The notes under the pieces were generated by a model. It had not been told where the DNA came from. It ran no database searches and saw nothing but the letters and a program-made list of their open reading frames with translations. Shown piece after piece: positions 47,319-57,200 of a stretch of DNA of 64,000 nt (its first letter is position 1; each line of letters begins with the position of its first letter). The stretch spans positions 62,001 through 126,000 of the forward strand of contig JAFECB010000014.1 in NCBI GenBank assembly GCA_018242365.1, written 5' to 3'. Both the position numbers and the translations under genes were made by a program. Origin of the DNA: Pseudomonadota bacterium. Lineage in GTDB: Bacteria; Pseudomonadota; Gammaproteobacteria; Xanthomonadales; Xanthomonadaceae.

Positions 47319-48863
47319 GTGGCAGCGTCCAGTTCCGTGCGTCCCAAACCCGTCGTGTTGTTGATCCTCGATGGCTGGGGCCATCGCGAGGAAACCGCCG
47401 ACAACGCACTGGCCCTGGCCGAGCTGCCGCATTGGCGGAACCTGCTGGCGACCTGCCCACATACCCTGATCCACACCGAAGGCCGCTTCGTCGGTCTGCC
47501 CGACGGGCAGATGGGCAATTCGGAAGTGGGCCACATGAACCTCGGTGCCGGCCGCATCGTCTACCAGGATCTGACCCGGATCGATGCTGCGATCGAGGAT
47601 GGCAGTTTTTTTGCCAATGCCGAATTGAATGTCGCCTGCGCCGCCGTGAAGGCCAATGGCGGTACCTTGCACGTGATGGGCCTGCTGTCGCAGGGCGGCG
47701 TGCATAGCCATGAGTCGCACATCTTCGCCATGCTCGAACTGGCGCGCCGCGCAGGTGTGTCAAGGGTGGCCGTGCATGCCTTCCTCGATGGCCGCGACAC
47801 CCCGCCGCGTTCCGCGGAATCCAGCCTGCGTGCCTTGCAGGCCGCCTGCGACAGACTGGGCAATGCGCATATCGCGACGATGGGCGGGCGTTATTTCGCG
47901 ATGGATCGCGACCAGCGCTGGGAGCGTGTGCGCCGCGGCTGGGATGCCATCGTCGAGGCCGTGGGCGACCACCACGCCACCGATGCGCTGACGGCATTGC
48001 AGGCCGCCTACGCGCGTGGCGAGAACGACGAGTTCGTCGCGCCGACCGTGCTCGATGGCGCACAGCCGATGCGCGATGGCGATGCGGTGGTGTTCATGAA
48101 CTTCCGCGCCGACCGCGCGCGCCAGCTCACGTCGGCATTCGTCGATCCGGCCTTCACCGGCTTCAGTGCGCGTCGGCCAGTGTTGTCGAGCTTCGTCTGC
48201 CTGACCGAGTACGACGCTCGCCTGCCCGCACCGCTGGCGTTCGCGCCGGATGACCTGCGGCATACCTTCGGCGAGGTCGTCGCCGAGGCTGGCCTGACCC
48301 AGTTGCGGATCGCCGAAACCGAGAAATACGCCCACGTCACCTTCTTTTTCAGCGGCGGGCGCGAGGCGATGTTCGAGGGTGAGCAGCGCATTCTCGTGCC
48401 CAGTCCCAAGGTCGCCACCTACGACCTGCAACCGGAGATGAGTTGCCCGGAGCTCACCGACAAATTGGTCGATGCCATCCAGGGCGACAGTTTCGATGTG
48501 ATCGTCTGCAATATCGCCAATCCGGACATGGTCGGTCACAGCGGCATTCTCGATGCCGCGATCGCCGCCGCACAGGCAGTGGATATTGCAATCGGCAGGG
48601 TCAGTGACGCCGTGCGCGCGGTCGGTGGCGCGTTGTTGATCACCGCCGATCACGGCAATCTGGAAATGATGCGTGACCCGGCCACCGGCCAGCCGCATAC
48701 CGCCCACACGGTCGGCCCGGTGCCGCTGGTGTACGTCGGTTCGCGTGCGGCGACGTTACGCGCAGGTGGTGCACTGCGCGATGTCGCCCCGACCTTGCTT
48801 GCGCTGTTGGGCCTGCCGCAGCCTGCCGACATGAGCGGGCAAAGCCTGTTGTTGCCCGGCTGA
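47319..48863 (+). CDS. gpmI: 2,3-bisphosphoglycerate-independent phosphoglycerate mutase
   Basis: 514-aa manganese-dependent glycolytic enzyme interconverting 3- and 2-phosphoglycerate. VVLLILDGWGHRE, the phospho-acceptor S68 in MGNSEVGHMNLGAGRIVYQDL, FLDGRDTPPRS, VVFMNFRADRAR and the C-terminal ADHGNLEMM and HTVGPVPLVYVG are all in place. The GTG start at 47319 is supported by CAGGAG 5 nt upstream. It is divergent from the M28 peptidase with about 200 nt between starts. The gpmI-envC-ctpA order is common in Proteobacteria. Confidence 0.96.
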   Translation: MAASSSVRPKPVVLLILDGWGHREETADNALALAELPHWRNLLATCPHTLIHTEGRFVGLPDGQMGNSEVGHMNLGAGRIVYQDLTRIDAAIEDGSFFANAELNVACAAVKANGGTLHVMGLLSQGGVHSHESHIFAMLELARRAGVSRVAVHAFLDGRDTPPRSAESSLRALQAACDRLGNAHIATMGGRYFAMDRDQRWERVRRGWDAIVEAVGDHHATDALTALQAAYARGENDEFVAPTVLDGAQPMRDGDAVVFMNFRADRARQLTSAFVDPAFTGFSARRPVLSSFVCLTEYDARLPAPLAFAPDDLRHTFGEVVAEAGLTQLRIAETEKYAHVTFFFSGGREAMFEGEQRILVPSPKVATYDLQPEMSCPELTDKLVDAIQGDSFDVIVCNIANPDMVGHSGILDAAIAAAQAVDIAIGRVSDAVRAVGGALLITADHGNLEMMRDPATGQPHTAHTVGPVPLVYVGSRAATLRAGGALRDVAPTLLALLGLPQPADMSGQSLLLPG

Positions 48864-50113
48864 TGCGCGCACTCGTCGCAAGCCTTGCCTGCGCCTTGCT
48901 GCTTGCGCTGCCCGCGTGGGCGCAGACCGTTGCGCCACAGCAGGCGCAGGCGGAGGATGCGCAGCAGCGTTTGCAGGGTGTACGCGCCGAGCTGCGCGCG
49001 GTGGCGGCGGAGCGTCGCCAGCTGGAAGGCCAGCGTGGTGATGCCAGCCGCCAGTTGCGATCCGCCGATGAAGCCGTGGGCGGCACGCAACGGGCGCTGG
49101 CGCAAACGCAGGACGAAATGCGCAATGCCGACCAGCAGCTGGCGCAGTTGCAGGCGGAGCGTGCCCGCCAGGTTGGTGATCTTTCCACGCGCAAAGCGGA
49201 GTTGCTGCGGCTGTTGCGCGCCGCGCAAGCCGGTGCCGATGCCGCGCCGCTGAAAGCGCTGCTGGCACAGGACCGGGTGCAGGATGCCGAGCGTGCGCTG
49301 ATCCTGCAGGGCTATCTGCAGCGCGCGCAGGTCGCGCGCATCCGCGCACTGGCGGCGGAAATCGCGCGCATGCAAACGCTTGAGGCGCAGATTGCACAAC
49401 AGCGTGGCGTGCTGGATCGCGCCCGCCAGACCCAGGCCGCCCAGGTCGCGCAGGCGCAGTCCGCGCGCCAGGATCGTGCGGCCGTTCTCACCACGCTTGA
49501 TCGCCAGTATCGCGACAAGGCGAGCCGTGAGCGTGCACTCGGGCAGGACGCGAAGGCGCTGCAGAACCTGCTCGCGCAATTGCGTGCAGCGGCAGCCAAG
49601 GCCGCGCGTGAGCAGGCGCGTGAGCAAGCGCGGGAACAGGCGCGCCTGCGCGCGCAACATGGCGCGACGCCAGCGACGGGCGCCCGCACGCCTGCGCCCC
49701 GCGTGCAGGTCGCCACCACTGCCGCGCCACGCGTCGGTGGCCTCGGTTGGCCGGTCTCGGGCAATTTGCTGGCCGGATTCGGTGCGCAGACGCCGGATGG
49801 TCGGCGCAGTGATGGTGTGCTGATCGCCGCACCCGCAGGCACCAAGGTCAAGGCGGTGGCCGACGGCACCGTGGTGTTCGCCGACTGGATGACCGGCTAC
49901 GGCATGATCCTGATCATCGACCACGGCAATGGTTACATGAGCCTGTACGCGCACAACGACGGCCTGTTGCGGCAGGCGGGCGACGTGGTGCACAAGGGGG
50001 ATGCTGTCGCCACGGTCGGCTCATCCGGCGGCCAGGCCATGCCGGCCTTGTATTTCGAATTGCGCCAGGCCGGCAAGCCGGTGAACCCGACGATCTGGTT
50101 GTCGCGGCAATGA
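48863..50113 (+). CDS. envC: Murein hydrolase activator EnvC
   Basis: 416-aa periplasmic protein with a signal peptide (cleavage after LPAWA, about residue 20). A long coiled coil fills residues about 25-270, and a C-terminal LytM/M23 domain follows (GWPVSGNLLAGFGAQTPDGRRSDGVLIAAPAGTKVKAVADG). The zinc ligands of active M23 enzymes are lost: RRSDGV replaces the H-x-x-x-D site and YFELR the H-x-H site. That matches EnvC, which activates amidases instead of cutting peptidoglycan itself. Its start overlaps the gpmI stop (TGATG). Confidence 0.93.
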   Translation: MRALVASLACALLLALPAWAQTVAPQQAQAEDAQQRLQGVRAELRAVAAERRQLEGQRGDASRQLRSADEAVGGTQRALAQTQDEMRNADQQLAQLQAERARQVGDLSTRKAELLRLLRAAQAGADAAPLKALLAQDRVQDAERALILQGYLQRAQVARIRALAAEIARMQTLEAQIAQQRGVLDRARQTQAAQVAQAQSARQDRAAVLTTLDRQYRDKASRERALGQDAKALQNLLAQLRAAAAKAAREQAREQAREQARLRAQHGATPATGARTPAPRVQVATTAAPRVGGLGWPVSGNLLAGFGAQTPDGRRSDGVLIAAPAGTKVKAVADGTVVFADWMTGYGMILIIDHGNGYMSLYAHNDGLLRQAGDVVHKGDAVATVGSSGGQAMPALYFELRQAGKPVNPTIWLSRQ

Positions 50114-50149
50114 GCCTGCATGCGGCAGGGATGCCCACGCGCGGTCGCG

Positions 50150-50168
50150 GACAGGCACGATGCCTGTC
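50150..50168. terminator. Hairpin after envC
   Basis: GACAGGCA and TGCCTGTC form a perfect 8-bp stem with the 3-nt loop CGA, 37 nt after the envC stop and 86 nt before ctpA. There is no T tract. It may be a weak terminator or processing site between envC and ctpA. Confidence 0.35.
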
Positions 50169-50253
50169 GATGCATCGGCGACCGTGTCACCATGCGGAAA
50201 TGTGATGCTGGATTCTTGCGCCGCTGCACAAGCTGCGGCCAACGGAGAAATGG

Positions 50254-51693
50254 ATGCGTATCAGGATGCTCTGCTGTTTGATCGCGCTGGCCCTCTGTCA
50301 GGGGGCGGCGTTCGCGCAGGATGCGGCACCGACGAAAAGCGGACAGGATCAAGCCAGGCCTGCGGCGACACCTGCGCAAGCGGCACCTGCCGCCGGCAGC
50401 GAGGCCAGCGATGACGGCGAGGATCCGGACGCAGTGGCGATCGCCAATGCCAAGGTGCCATTGGACGAAATCCGTCGTTTCGTGACCGTCTACAACGCGA
50501 TCCGGCAGGCTTATGTCGATCCGGTCGATGACCATGCGCTGATGCGCTCGGCGATTCGCGGCCTGTTGCTGGATCTCGATCCACACAGCGCCTACATGGA
50601 GAAGAGCGACGCCGAGCAGTTCAACGAACAGACCAGCGGCAGTTATGACGGCGTCGGGCTGGAGCTGCAGCAGTTGCCCGACGGCAGCCTGCGGATCGTT
50701 GCCCCGATCGACGGCAGCCCGGCCGAGCAAGCCGGCTTGCGCAGCGGGGATCGCATCGTCGCCATCGACGGCAAGTTGTTGCGCGCCGGGCCCAGCGATG
50801 GTTCGGAGCCGCTGCGTGGTGTCGCCGGCAGCAAGGTGGTGGTGAAGATCGTGCGTACCGGCGTGGCCGCGCCGTTCGATGTCAGCCTGGTGCGCGCCAC
50901 CATTCGGACCGCCAGCGTGCGCTCGCGACTGCTGGAACCCGGTTACGGCTATATCCGCATCGCCAGCTTCCAGGCTTCGACCGCCGACGAATTCGTCAAG
51001 CAACTCGATGCCTTGCAGAAGTCGGCACCGCTGCGCGGGCTGGTACTGGACCTGCGCAGCAATCCGGGTGGCTTGCTGGTCGGCGCGGTGCAGATCGCCG
51101 ATGAATTGCTCGACCGCGGCGTGATCGTGAGCACGCGTGGCCGCGAGTCCCTCGGCAACAGTCGCTTCGAGGCGACGCCGGGGGATCGCATGCATGGCGC
51201 GCCGATTGTCGTATTGGTCGATGCCGGCTCGGCGAGTGCGTCCGAAGTGTTGGCCGGTGCCCTGCATGACAATCATCGCGCACGCGTGGTCGGCAGCCGC
51301 ACGTTCGGCAAGGGTTCGGTGCAGACGGTGTTGCCGCTGGACAATGGCGATACCGTGAAAATCACCACCGCGCGCTATTACACGCCCAGCGGCCATTCGA
51401 TCCAGGCGCTCGGGATCGTGCCCGATGTCGAACTGCATCCTGCCGGAGGTCAACGTCGTCCTGCGCCGATCAGCGAGGCCGAATTGCCCGGCCACCTGGC
51501 CTCGGAAGCAGGCGCGATGGAAGGTGACAATGCAGGTGAAGTGTTGCCGGGGGATGCGCCGATTGCATCCGCGTTGGTGGAGCTGAAACGGATAGTCAAC
51601 CCGCCGGCAACGCCAGCGAGGCCAGAACACGCACCAGCACGACCGAGCGACAAGGCGTCGCCACCGGCCCCAGTGAATACACCGCATCATTGA
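50254..51693 (+). CDS. ctpA: Carboxyl-terminal processing peptidase (S41)
   Basis: 479-aa exported serine protease. A signal peptide (first 21 residues) precedes a low-complexity linker to about residue 60, a PDZ domain at about 130-215 (YDGVGLELQQLPDGSLRIVAPIDGSPAEQAGLRSGDRI), and the S41 catalytic part. The latter has VLDLRSNPGGLL, the serine in GSASASEVLAGALHDN (326-340) and the lysine K353 of RTFGKGSVQ. An Ala/Pro-rich tail ends the protein. It should degrade or trim periplasmic proteins; near envC it may affect cell-wall hydrolase turnover. Confidence 0.95.
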   Translation: MRIRMLCCLIALALCQGAAFAQDAAPTKSGQDQARPAATPAQAAPAAGSEASDDGEDPDAVAIANAKVPLDEIRRFVTVYNAIRQAYVDPVDDHALMRSAIRGLLLDLDPHSAYMEKSDAEQFNEQTSGSYDGVGLELQQLPDGSLRIVAPIDGSPAEQAGLRSGDRIVAIDGKLLRAGPSDGSEPLRGVAGSKVVVKIVRTGVAAPFDVSLVRATIRTASVRSRLLEPGYGYIRIASFQASTADEFVKQLDALQKSAPLRGLVLDLRSNPGGLLVGAVQIADELLDRGVIVSTRGRESLGNSRFEATPGDRMHGAPIVVLVDAGSASASEVLAGALHDNHRARVVGSRTFGKGSVQTVLPLDNGDTVKITTARYYTPSGHSIQALGIVPDVELHPAGGQRRPAPISEAELPGHLASEAGAMEGDNAGEVLPGDAPIASALVELKRIVNPPATPARPEHAPARPSDKASPPAPVNTPHH

Positions 51694-51844
51694 TGGAAAT
51701 CGCACGTTCACGCCCCGGAGCATGCGGACGCCGTGGCAACGTGGCGCACGCTGCCTCCAGCATGGAGTTCATCCGCGTCTTCCGCGCAAATACGCGTCAG
51801 AAAAATGGATCCAACTCCCTGCGGGGGAGATCAATGCATTCGGA

Positions 51845-52537
51845 TCAATACCCCTGATTGCGACGTAATCGACGTGCGATGGCCGCGCGCGTCCACAGCG
51901 CAAACGCCACGCCGAACAGGAAGCCTCCGATGTGCGCCGGCCATGCCACCGCGCCCAGGGCGGGACCGCTGTAGGCGAACAAGACCTGCAGCAGTGCCCA
52001 CAATCCGATCAAGAGGAACGCCGGGACGCGCACGAATTGCAGGAACAGGCCCAACGGCAAGACCACGCCCAGCCGCGCGCCCGGAAACAGGGCGAGATAG
52101 GCGCCTATCAGGGCCGACACCGCGCCACTGGCCCCGATCACCACCCGATCCGGTGCGCCGATGGCGAGCACGGCAGCCAGGTTCGAGGCGGCGCCGCCGA
52201 GCATGAACAGCAGCAGGAAGCGCCAGCCGCCCATGCTGCGTTCGGCGGGCAGGCCGAAGATCAGCAGGAAAATGAGATTGCCGAGCAAATGGATCCAGTC
52301 GGCATGCAGGAACAGGCCGGAGAACAACCGCAGCACGCTGCCATCGGCAAGCGCATCGCGCCACGCAGCCACGCTGTCCAGGCCATTGGTCAGCACGCCC
52401 CAATCGAGGTTGGTGGCGCTGCGGCCCGCGGGTGCGCTGAGCGCGGTGATGACGTAGGCCAGCCACAGGGCGGCGAACAGCAGCGGCGTCGCCCACAGGA
52501 TGCGAGGCCGCCGGCGGGGCGGGATGGCGACGAACAT
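51845..52537 (-). CDS. Rhomboid family intramembrane serine protease
   Basis: 230-aa six-helix membrane protease. The catalytic serine S137 lies in VVIGASGAVSALIGAY and the catalytic histidine H202 in WPAHIGGFLFG. The helix-2 FLHADWIHLLGNLIFLLIFG motif supplies the oxyanion H and N. ATG 52537 was chosen since family members start shortly before the first helix. The longer frame from 52612 runs into the promoter region shared with the divergent porin. The substrate is unknown. Confidence 0.92.
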   Translation of the reverse strand: MFVAIPPRRRPRILWATPLLFAALWLAYVITALSAPAGRSATNLDWGVLTNGLDSVAAWRDALADGSVLRLFSGLFLHADWIHLLGNLIFLLIFGLPAERSMGGWRFLLLFMLGGAASNLAAVLAIGAPDRVVIGASGAVSALIGAYLALFPGARLGVVLPLGLFLQFVRVPAFLLIGLWALLQVLFAYSGPALGAVAWPAHIGGFLFGVAFALWTRAAIARRLRRNQGY

Positions 52538-52573
52538 GGTCTGCGGCGAAGAAATAAAGTAGAAACGGGATGT

Positions 52574-52601
52574 TATAAGACGGTTAAATTGGGTTATAGT
52601 C
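52574..52601 (+). promoter_or_regulatory. Candidate promoter of the FadL-type porin gene
   Basis: This is an AT-rich island in a GC-rich window. TTATAA (52574-52579) and TATAGT (52596-52601), 16 nt apart, resemble sigma-70 -35 and -10 boxes. They stand about 117 nt upstream of the porin ATG. A bulged hairpin (GGTTCGGC/GCCGAATCC, 52624-52643) would lie in the leader. No experimental support. Confidence 0.4.
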
Positions 52602-52717
52602 ACATACGGCATGGTACGTCACCGGTTCGGCTTGGCCGAATCCATTGCAACCAAGGTGCGTGCCGCGCGGTTCGATCCAACACTACCAACGCTGCCCAGA
52701 TATCCGGAGAGTGTCAC

Positions 52718-54118
52718 ATGAGCAACAATCGTAGTCTTCGCGCTTCGGCGCTTGCGCTGGCCGTCCTCGGTACGCTGTTCGCCGGACAGGCCGCCGCTTC
52801 GGGCTTCCAGCTGCGCGAGCAGAGCGTCAAGAACCTTGGCCGTTCGAACGCCGGCAGCATCGTGGGTGCGGACGCGTCGGTGGTCTCCCTCAACCCGGCC
52901 GCCATGGTCAACCTCGACCAGCGTACCTTCCAGTCGGATGCGGTGGTCATCGATCTGACCGCCAAGTTCACCGGCGGCGGCACCGTTCTCGGCCAGCCCG
53001 CCTCTCCGGCAACCTCGCTGACCGGCGGCAATGGCGGCGATCCCGGCTCCCCGACTCTGGTGCCGAACATGTCGGCGGTATTCCCGATGCACGGCGCGCT
53101 GGAAGGCTGGTGGCTGGGTGCCAGCGTGGGTGCGCCATTCGGCCTGAAGACCGAATACGACCCGGGTTGGGTGGGTCGCTACCGCGCCCTGACCTCGGAC
53201 GTGAAGATGGTGGACCTGACCCTGTCTGCTGCCTACAAGTTCAACGACCAGTTCTCGATCGGCGTTGGCTTCATCTACGAGCACGCCCAGGCCACCCTGA
53301 GCAAGGCCGTCGACTTCGGCACTGCGATCTGCGCGCAGGCAGCCGCGTCGGTGCCGACCAGCCCCGCCAACACCTGCTTCAACCCGGCTTGGCCGCTGTA
53401 TCCGCTCTACCACCCGCAGTCCGCCGATGGCAGCTTCACGGTCAAGGGTAGCGACAACGGCATTGGCTGGGTGTTCGGCATGCAGTTCAAGCCGAACGAG
53501 CAGTTCGCGTTGGGCGTGAGCTATCGCTCGACGATCCGCCAGAACCTGACTGGCACCCTCGACTTCAACGGCGTGCCGGCCCTCGTGGGTGCCGATCCGC
53601 GCTTCCAGGATGGCCCCGGTGGCGCCAAGCTGGAAACCCCCAGCATCCTTACGGTCAGCGCCAGCTATGCCTTCACCGATCGTTTCCGGATGATGGCCGA
53701 CTACCAGCACACCGGCTGGCACACCCTGCATGACGTGACCATCGTTCGCAATACCGGCGTCGTCGTCGGCAGCGAGGACTTCTCGTGGGGCAACAGCAAC
53801 TTCTTCTCGGTCGGTGGCGAGTACGACCTGAGCGACATGGTCACCCTGCGTTTCGGCGTGGGCCATGACGAAAGCCCGACCAATGATGTGACCCGCACCC
53901 CGCGCCTGCCCGACAACGATCGCATGTTGTATTCGATCGGTGGCACCTGGCATGTCAGCAGCAACCTGTCGTTTGATGCGGCCTTCCAGCGCATCACGAT
54001 CAAGACGCCGCACATCGCCCTGCCGTTCGATCCGATCACCAGCAACACCTCGTCGCTGGTCGGCAGCTTTGCCGGCCACGCCAACCTGTTCGGCGTGTCG
54101 ATGCAGTACCGCTTCTGA
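52718..54118 (+). CDS. Outer membrane FadL/TodX-type transport protein
   Basis: 466-aa beta-barrel protein of the OMPP1/FadL/TodX family, taking up long-chain fatty acids or other hydrophobic compounds. The signal peptide is cleaved after about residue 27 (GQAAA, then SGFQLREQS, the usual mature start). The NPA motif of the N-terminal hatch is in VVSLNPAAMVNL, and the protein ends in an aromatic residue after MQYRF, typical for assembly by the BAM machine. The insertion with two cysteines around residues 203-222 is a likely disulfide loop. It is monocistronic, between an AT-rich promoter region and a strong terminator. Confidence 0.93.
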   Translation: MSNNRSLRASALALAVLGTLFAGQAAASGFQLREQSVKNLGRSNAGSIVGADASVVSLNPAAMVNLDQRTFQSDAVVIDLTAKFTGGGTVLGQPASPATSLTGGNGGDPGSPTLVPNMSAVFPMHGALEGWWLGASVGAPFGLKTEYDPGWVGRYRALTSDVKMVDLTLSAAYKFNDQFSIGVGFIYEHAQATLSKAVDFGTAICAQAAASVPTSPANTCFNPAWPLYPLYHPQSADGSFTVKGSDNGIGWVFGMQFKPNEQFALGVSYRSTIRQNLTGTLDFNGVPALVGADPRFQDGPGGAKLETPSILTVSASYAFTDRFRMMADYQHTGWHTLHDVTIVRNTGVVVGSEDFSWGNSNFFSVGGEYDLSDMVTLRFGVGHDESPTNDVTRTPRLPDNDRMLYSIGGTWHVSSNLSFDAAFQRITIKTPHIALPFDPITSNTSSLVGSFAGHANLFGVSMQYRF

Positions 54119-54139
54119 TCCTTGCGGATCCGCTGGCAG

Positions 54140-54167
54140 AAAAAGCCCCGCGCAAGCGGGGCTTTTT
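54140..54167. terminator. Bidirectional intrinsic terminator
   Basis: AAAAAGCCCCGC, loop GCAA, GCGGGGCTTTTT. A 7-bp perfect GC stem extended by A/T pairs with a T tract on both strands, placed between the convergent porin gene and putA. This is the clearest terminator in the window. Confidence 0.95.
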
Positions 54168-54201
54168 CGTTTCGACGCGCCAGACTGGCGCGGCTTGCCG
54201 G

Positions 54202-57200
54202 TCAATCCCCCAGCGTCAACAACGATGCATTGCCACCCGCGGCCGTGGTATTGACCGTCACCGTCTTCTCGGTGGCAAAGCGCGGCAGGTAGTGCGGGCC
54301 ACCGGCCTTGGGGCCGGTGCCCGACAGGCCCTGGCCACCGAAGGGCTGCACGCCGACCACGGCGCCGATCTGGTTGCGGTTGACGTAGATATTGCCGACC
54401 TTGGCGCGGGTCACGATGCGATCGATGGTGGCGTCGATGCGCGAATGGATGCCCAAGGTCAGGCCGTAGCCTGTCGCATTGATGGCATCGACCACGGCGT
54501 CGAGTTCGTCGGCCTTCCAGCGCACCACATGCAGGGCGGGGCCGAACTTCTCGCGGTCGAGTTCGGCAATCGACTTCAGCTCCCACGCGATCGGCGCGAA
54601 GAAGGTGCCGTGTTCGCAGCCTGCGCCCAGCTTGGCCTCGGCGATGGGTTTCGCGGCCGTCTTCATGCGCTCCGCATGCGCAACGAGGATGGCCTTGGCG
54701 TCCTCGTCGATCACCGGGCCGACGTCCGTGGAGGGCAGGCCGGGATCGCCCACGGTCAGTTCGGCCATCGCACCGGCCAGCATGTGGATGACCTTGTCGG
54801 CGATGTCGTCCTGCACCAGCAGCACGCGCGCGGCCGAGCAGCGTTGGCCGGCCGAGGTGAAGGCACTGCCCAGCGCGTCCTTCACGACTTGTTCCGGCAG
54901 CGAGGAACTGTCGGCGATCATCGCGTTCTGGCCGCCGGTTTCGGCGATCAGGGTGGCGATCGGGCCGGCGTCGCGGCTTGCCAGTGCGCGGTTGATCGCA
55001 CGCGCGGTTTCGGTCGAGCCGGTGAAGCAGACACCGGCGATGCGTGGATCGCGGGTCAGCGCTGCACCGACGGTGGCACCGTCACCCGGCAAGTACTGCA
55101 GCACATCCTGCGGAATGCCGGCTTCGTGCAATAGCTTGATCGCGGCGTAACCAATCAGATTGGTCTGCTCGGCGGGCTTGGCGATCACGGCATTGCCAGC
55201 GGCAAGCGCAGCGGCGATCTGGCCGAGGAAGATGGCCAGGGGGAAGTTCCACGGGCTGATGCAGGCGAACACGCCACGGCCCGCCAATTGCAATTGATTG
55301 GCTTCGCCGGTCGGGCCGGGCAGGGCCATCGGCGCGAAGTGTTCGCGCGCCTGCAAGGCGTAATAGCGCAGGAAATCGACCGCCTCGCGGACCTCGGCGA
55401 TGCCGTCGATCAGGGTCTTGCCTGCTTCCTTGGTGCACATCGCCATGTAGGCGGGCATGCGTGCTTCCAGCAGGCTGGCAGCGTGTTCCAGGATGGCGGC
55501 ACGCGCGCTGGCAGGCGTCGCGTCCCATGCCGGCTGTGCGGCCACCGCATTGACCAGCGCATGCTCCAGGGTGATGGCGTCGGTGGCTTGCCAGCGGCCC
55601 ACGACTTCACGTCGGTCGGCCGGATTGGTGGCCTCGGCAAATGCGCCGCTGGGGCTTGCGCCCGGCACCAGCGGTCCTGCAGTCCAACTGCCGGCACCGG
55701 CACTGTTCAGTGATTCGGCCAGTGCGCGCAGGTCATTGTCATTGGCGAGGTTGATGCCCATGGAATTGTCTCGTGGCTGATGCTGGCTGCGGTACAGATC
55801 GACCGGCAGCGGGATGCGGGGATGCGGGATGCTGTCGAGCGCCGACACGAAGGCCACCGGGTCGTGGATGAGATCCTCGACCGGGATGGCTTCGTCGGTG
55901 ATGCGATTGACGAAACTGGAATTCGCGCCGTTTTCCAGCAGCCGGCGCACCAGATAAGGCAGAAGGTCCTCGTGCGAGCCCACCGGCGCGTACACCCGGC
56001 AGGGCGCGTCGAGGCGATTGGCCGGCACCACCTCGGCGTACAGGCCGTCACCCATGCCATGCAGTTTCTGGAACTCGAAATCGCGTCGGTCGGCCATGCG
56101 TCGTGCCATCTGGTAGACCGTGGCGATGGTTTGCGCGTTGTGGGTGGCGAACATCGGATACAACGCAGTGCCGGCGTCGAGCATGCGGCGGGCGTTGGCG
56201 AGGTAGGAAACGTCGGTGTTCTGCTTGCGGGTGAACAGCGGGTAGGCGGCCTGGCCTTCGACCTGCGCACGCTTGACCTCGGCATCCCAATACGCACCCT
56301 TCACCAGCCGCACCGGGATGCGGCGGCCACTGCGACGGGCAAGATCGGCGAGGAAATCGATCACCCGCGGCGCGCGCTTCTGGTAGGCCTGCACCGCGAG
56401 GCCATAGCCATTCCAGCCGTCCAGCGACGGATCGGTGAGGGTGGCTTCGATCAGATCGAGCGAGAGTTCCAGGCGGTCGGTTTCCTCCGCATCGATGGTG
56501 AAGCCGATGCCGAAGGCCTTGGCCTGCTGCGCCAGTTCGAGGATGCGCGGCCCCAGCTCGGCCATCACTCGTGCGCGCTTGGCGTGTTCGTAGCGCGGGT
56601 GCAGCGCGGACAGCTTGATCGAGATCGACGGCGCTGAGAACACCGCGTCTGCCGCCTGCGTGCGATGTGGCGCATAGTCCTGGCCGATCGCGGTGATCGC
56701 CATGCGGTATGCATCGAGATAGCGTGCGGCATCGGCGGCGGTCAACGCGGCTTCACCGAGCATGTCGAAGGAATAGCGATAGCTCGCGCCCTCGCCCTTG
56801 CGGCTGCGTGCCAGTGCCTCGGCGATGGTCCGGCCCAGCACGAACTGGTGGCCCATGATCTTCATCGCCTGGCGCACCGCCAGCCGGATCATCGGCTCGC
56901 CGGTGCGACCGACCAGACGCTGGAAGGCGCCATGCACATCGCGCTTGGTGTCATCGGCCAGCACCACCAGCTTGCCCGTCAGCATCAGGCCCCAGGTCGA
57001 GGCATTGACCAGCAGCGAATCGGACTGGCCGAGATGCCGCTTCCAGTTGGCATCGCCCAGTTTGTCGCGGATCAGCGCATCGGCGGTGGCCTGATCGGGG
57101 ATGCGCAGCAGCGCCTCGGCCACGCACATCAGCAGCACGCCTTCCTCGCTGCCGAGGTCGTACTGGCGCATGAAGGCCTCGACCACGCCCTGGTCCTTGG

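Noticed and set aside
48863..50113. EnvC as an active M23 endopeptidase
   Set aside because: Both zinc-ligand motifs are lost (RRSDGV and YFELR), which fits an activator and not an enzyme.
52574..52717. Possible riboswitch or sRNA in the porin leader
   Set aside because: Only one small bulged hairpin is visible, with no known riboswitch core. It was kept only as a weak promoter candidate.
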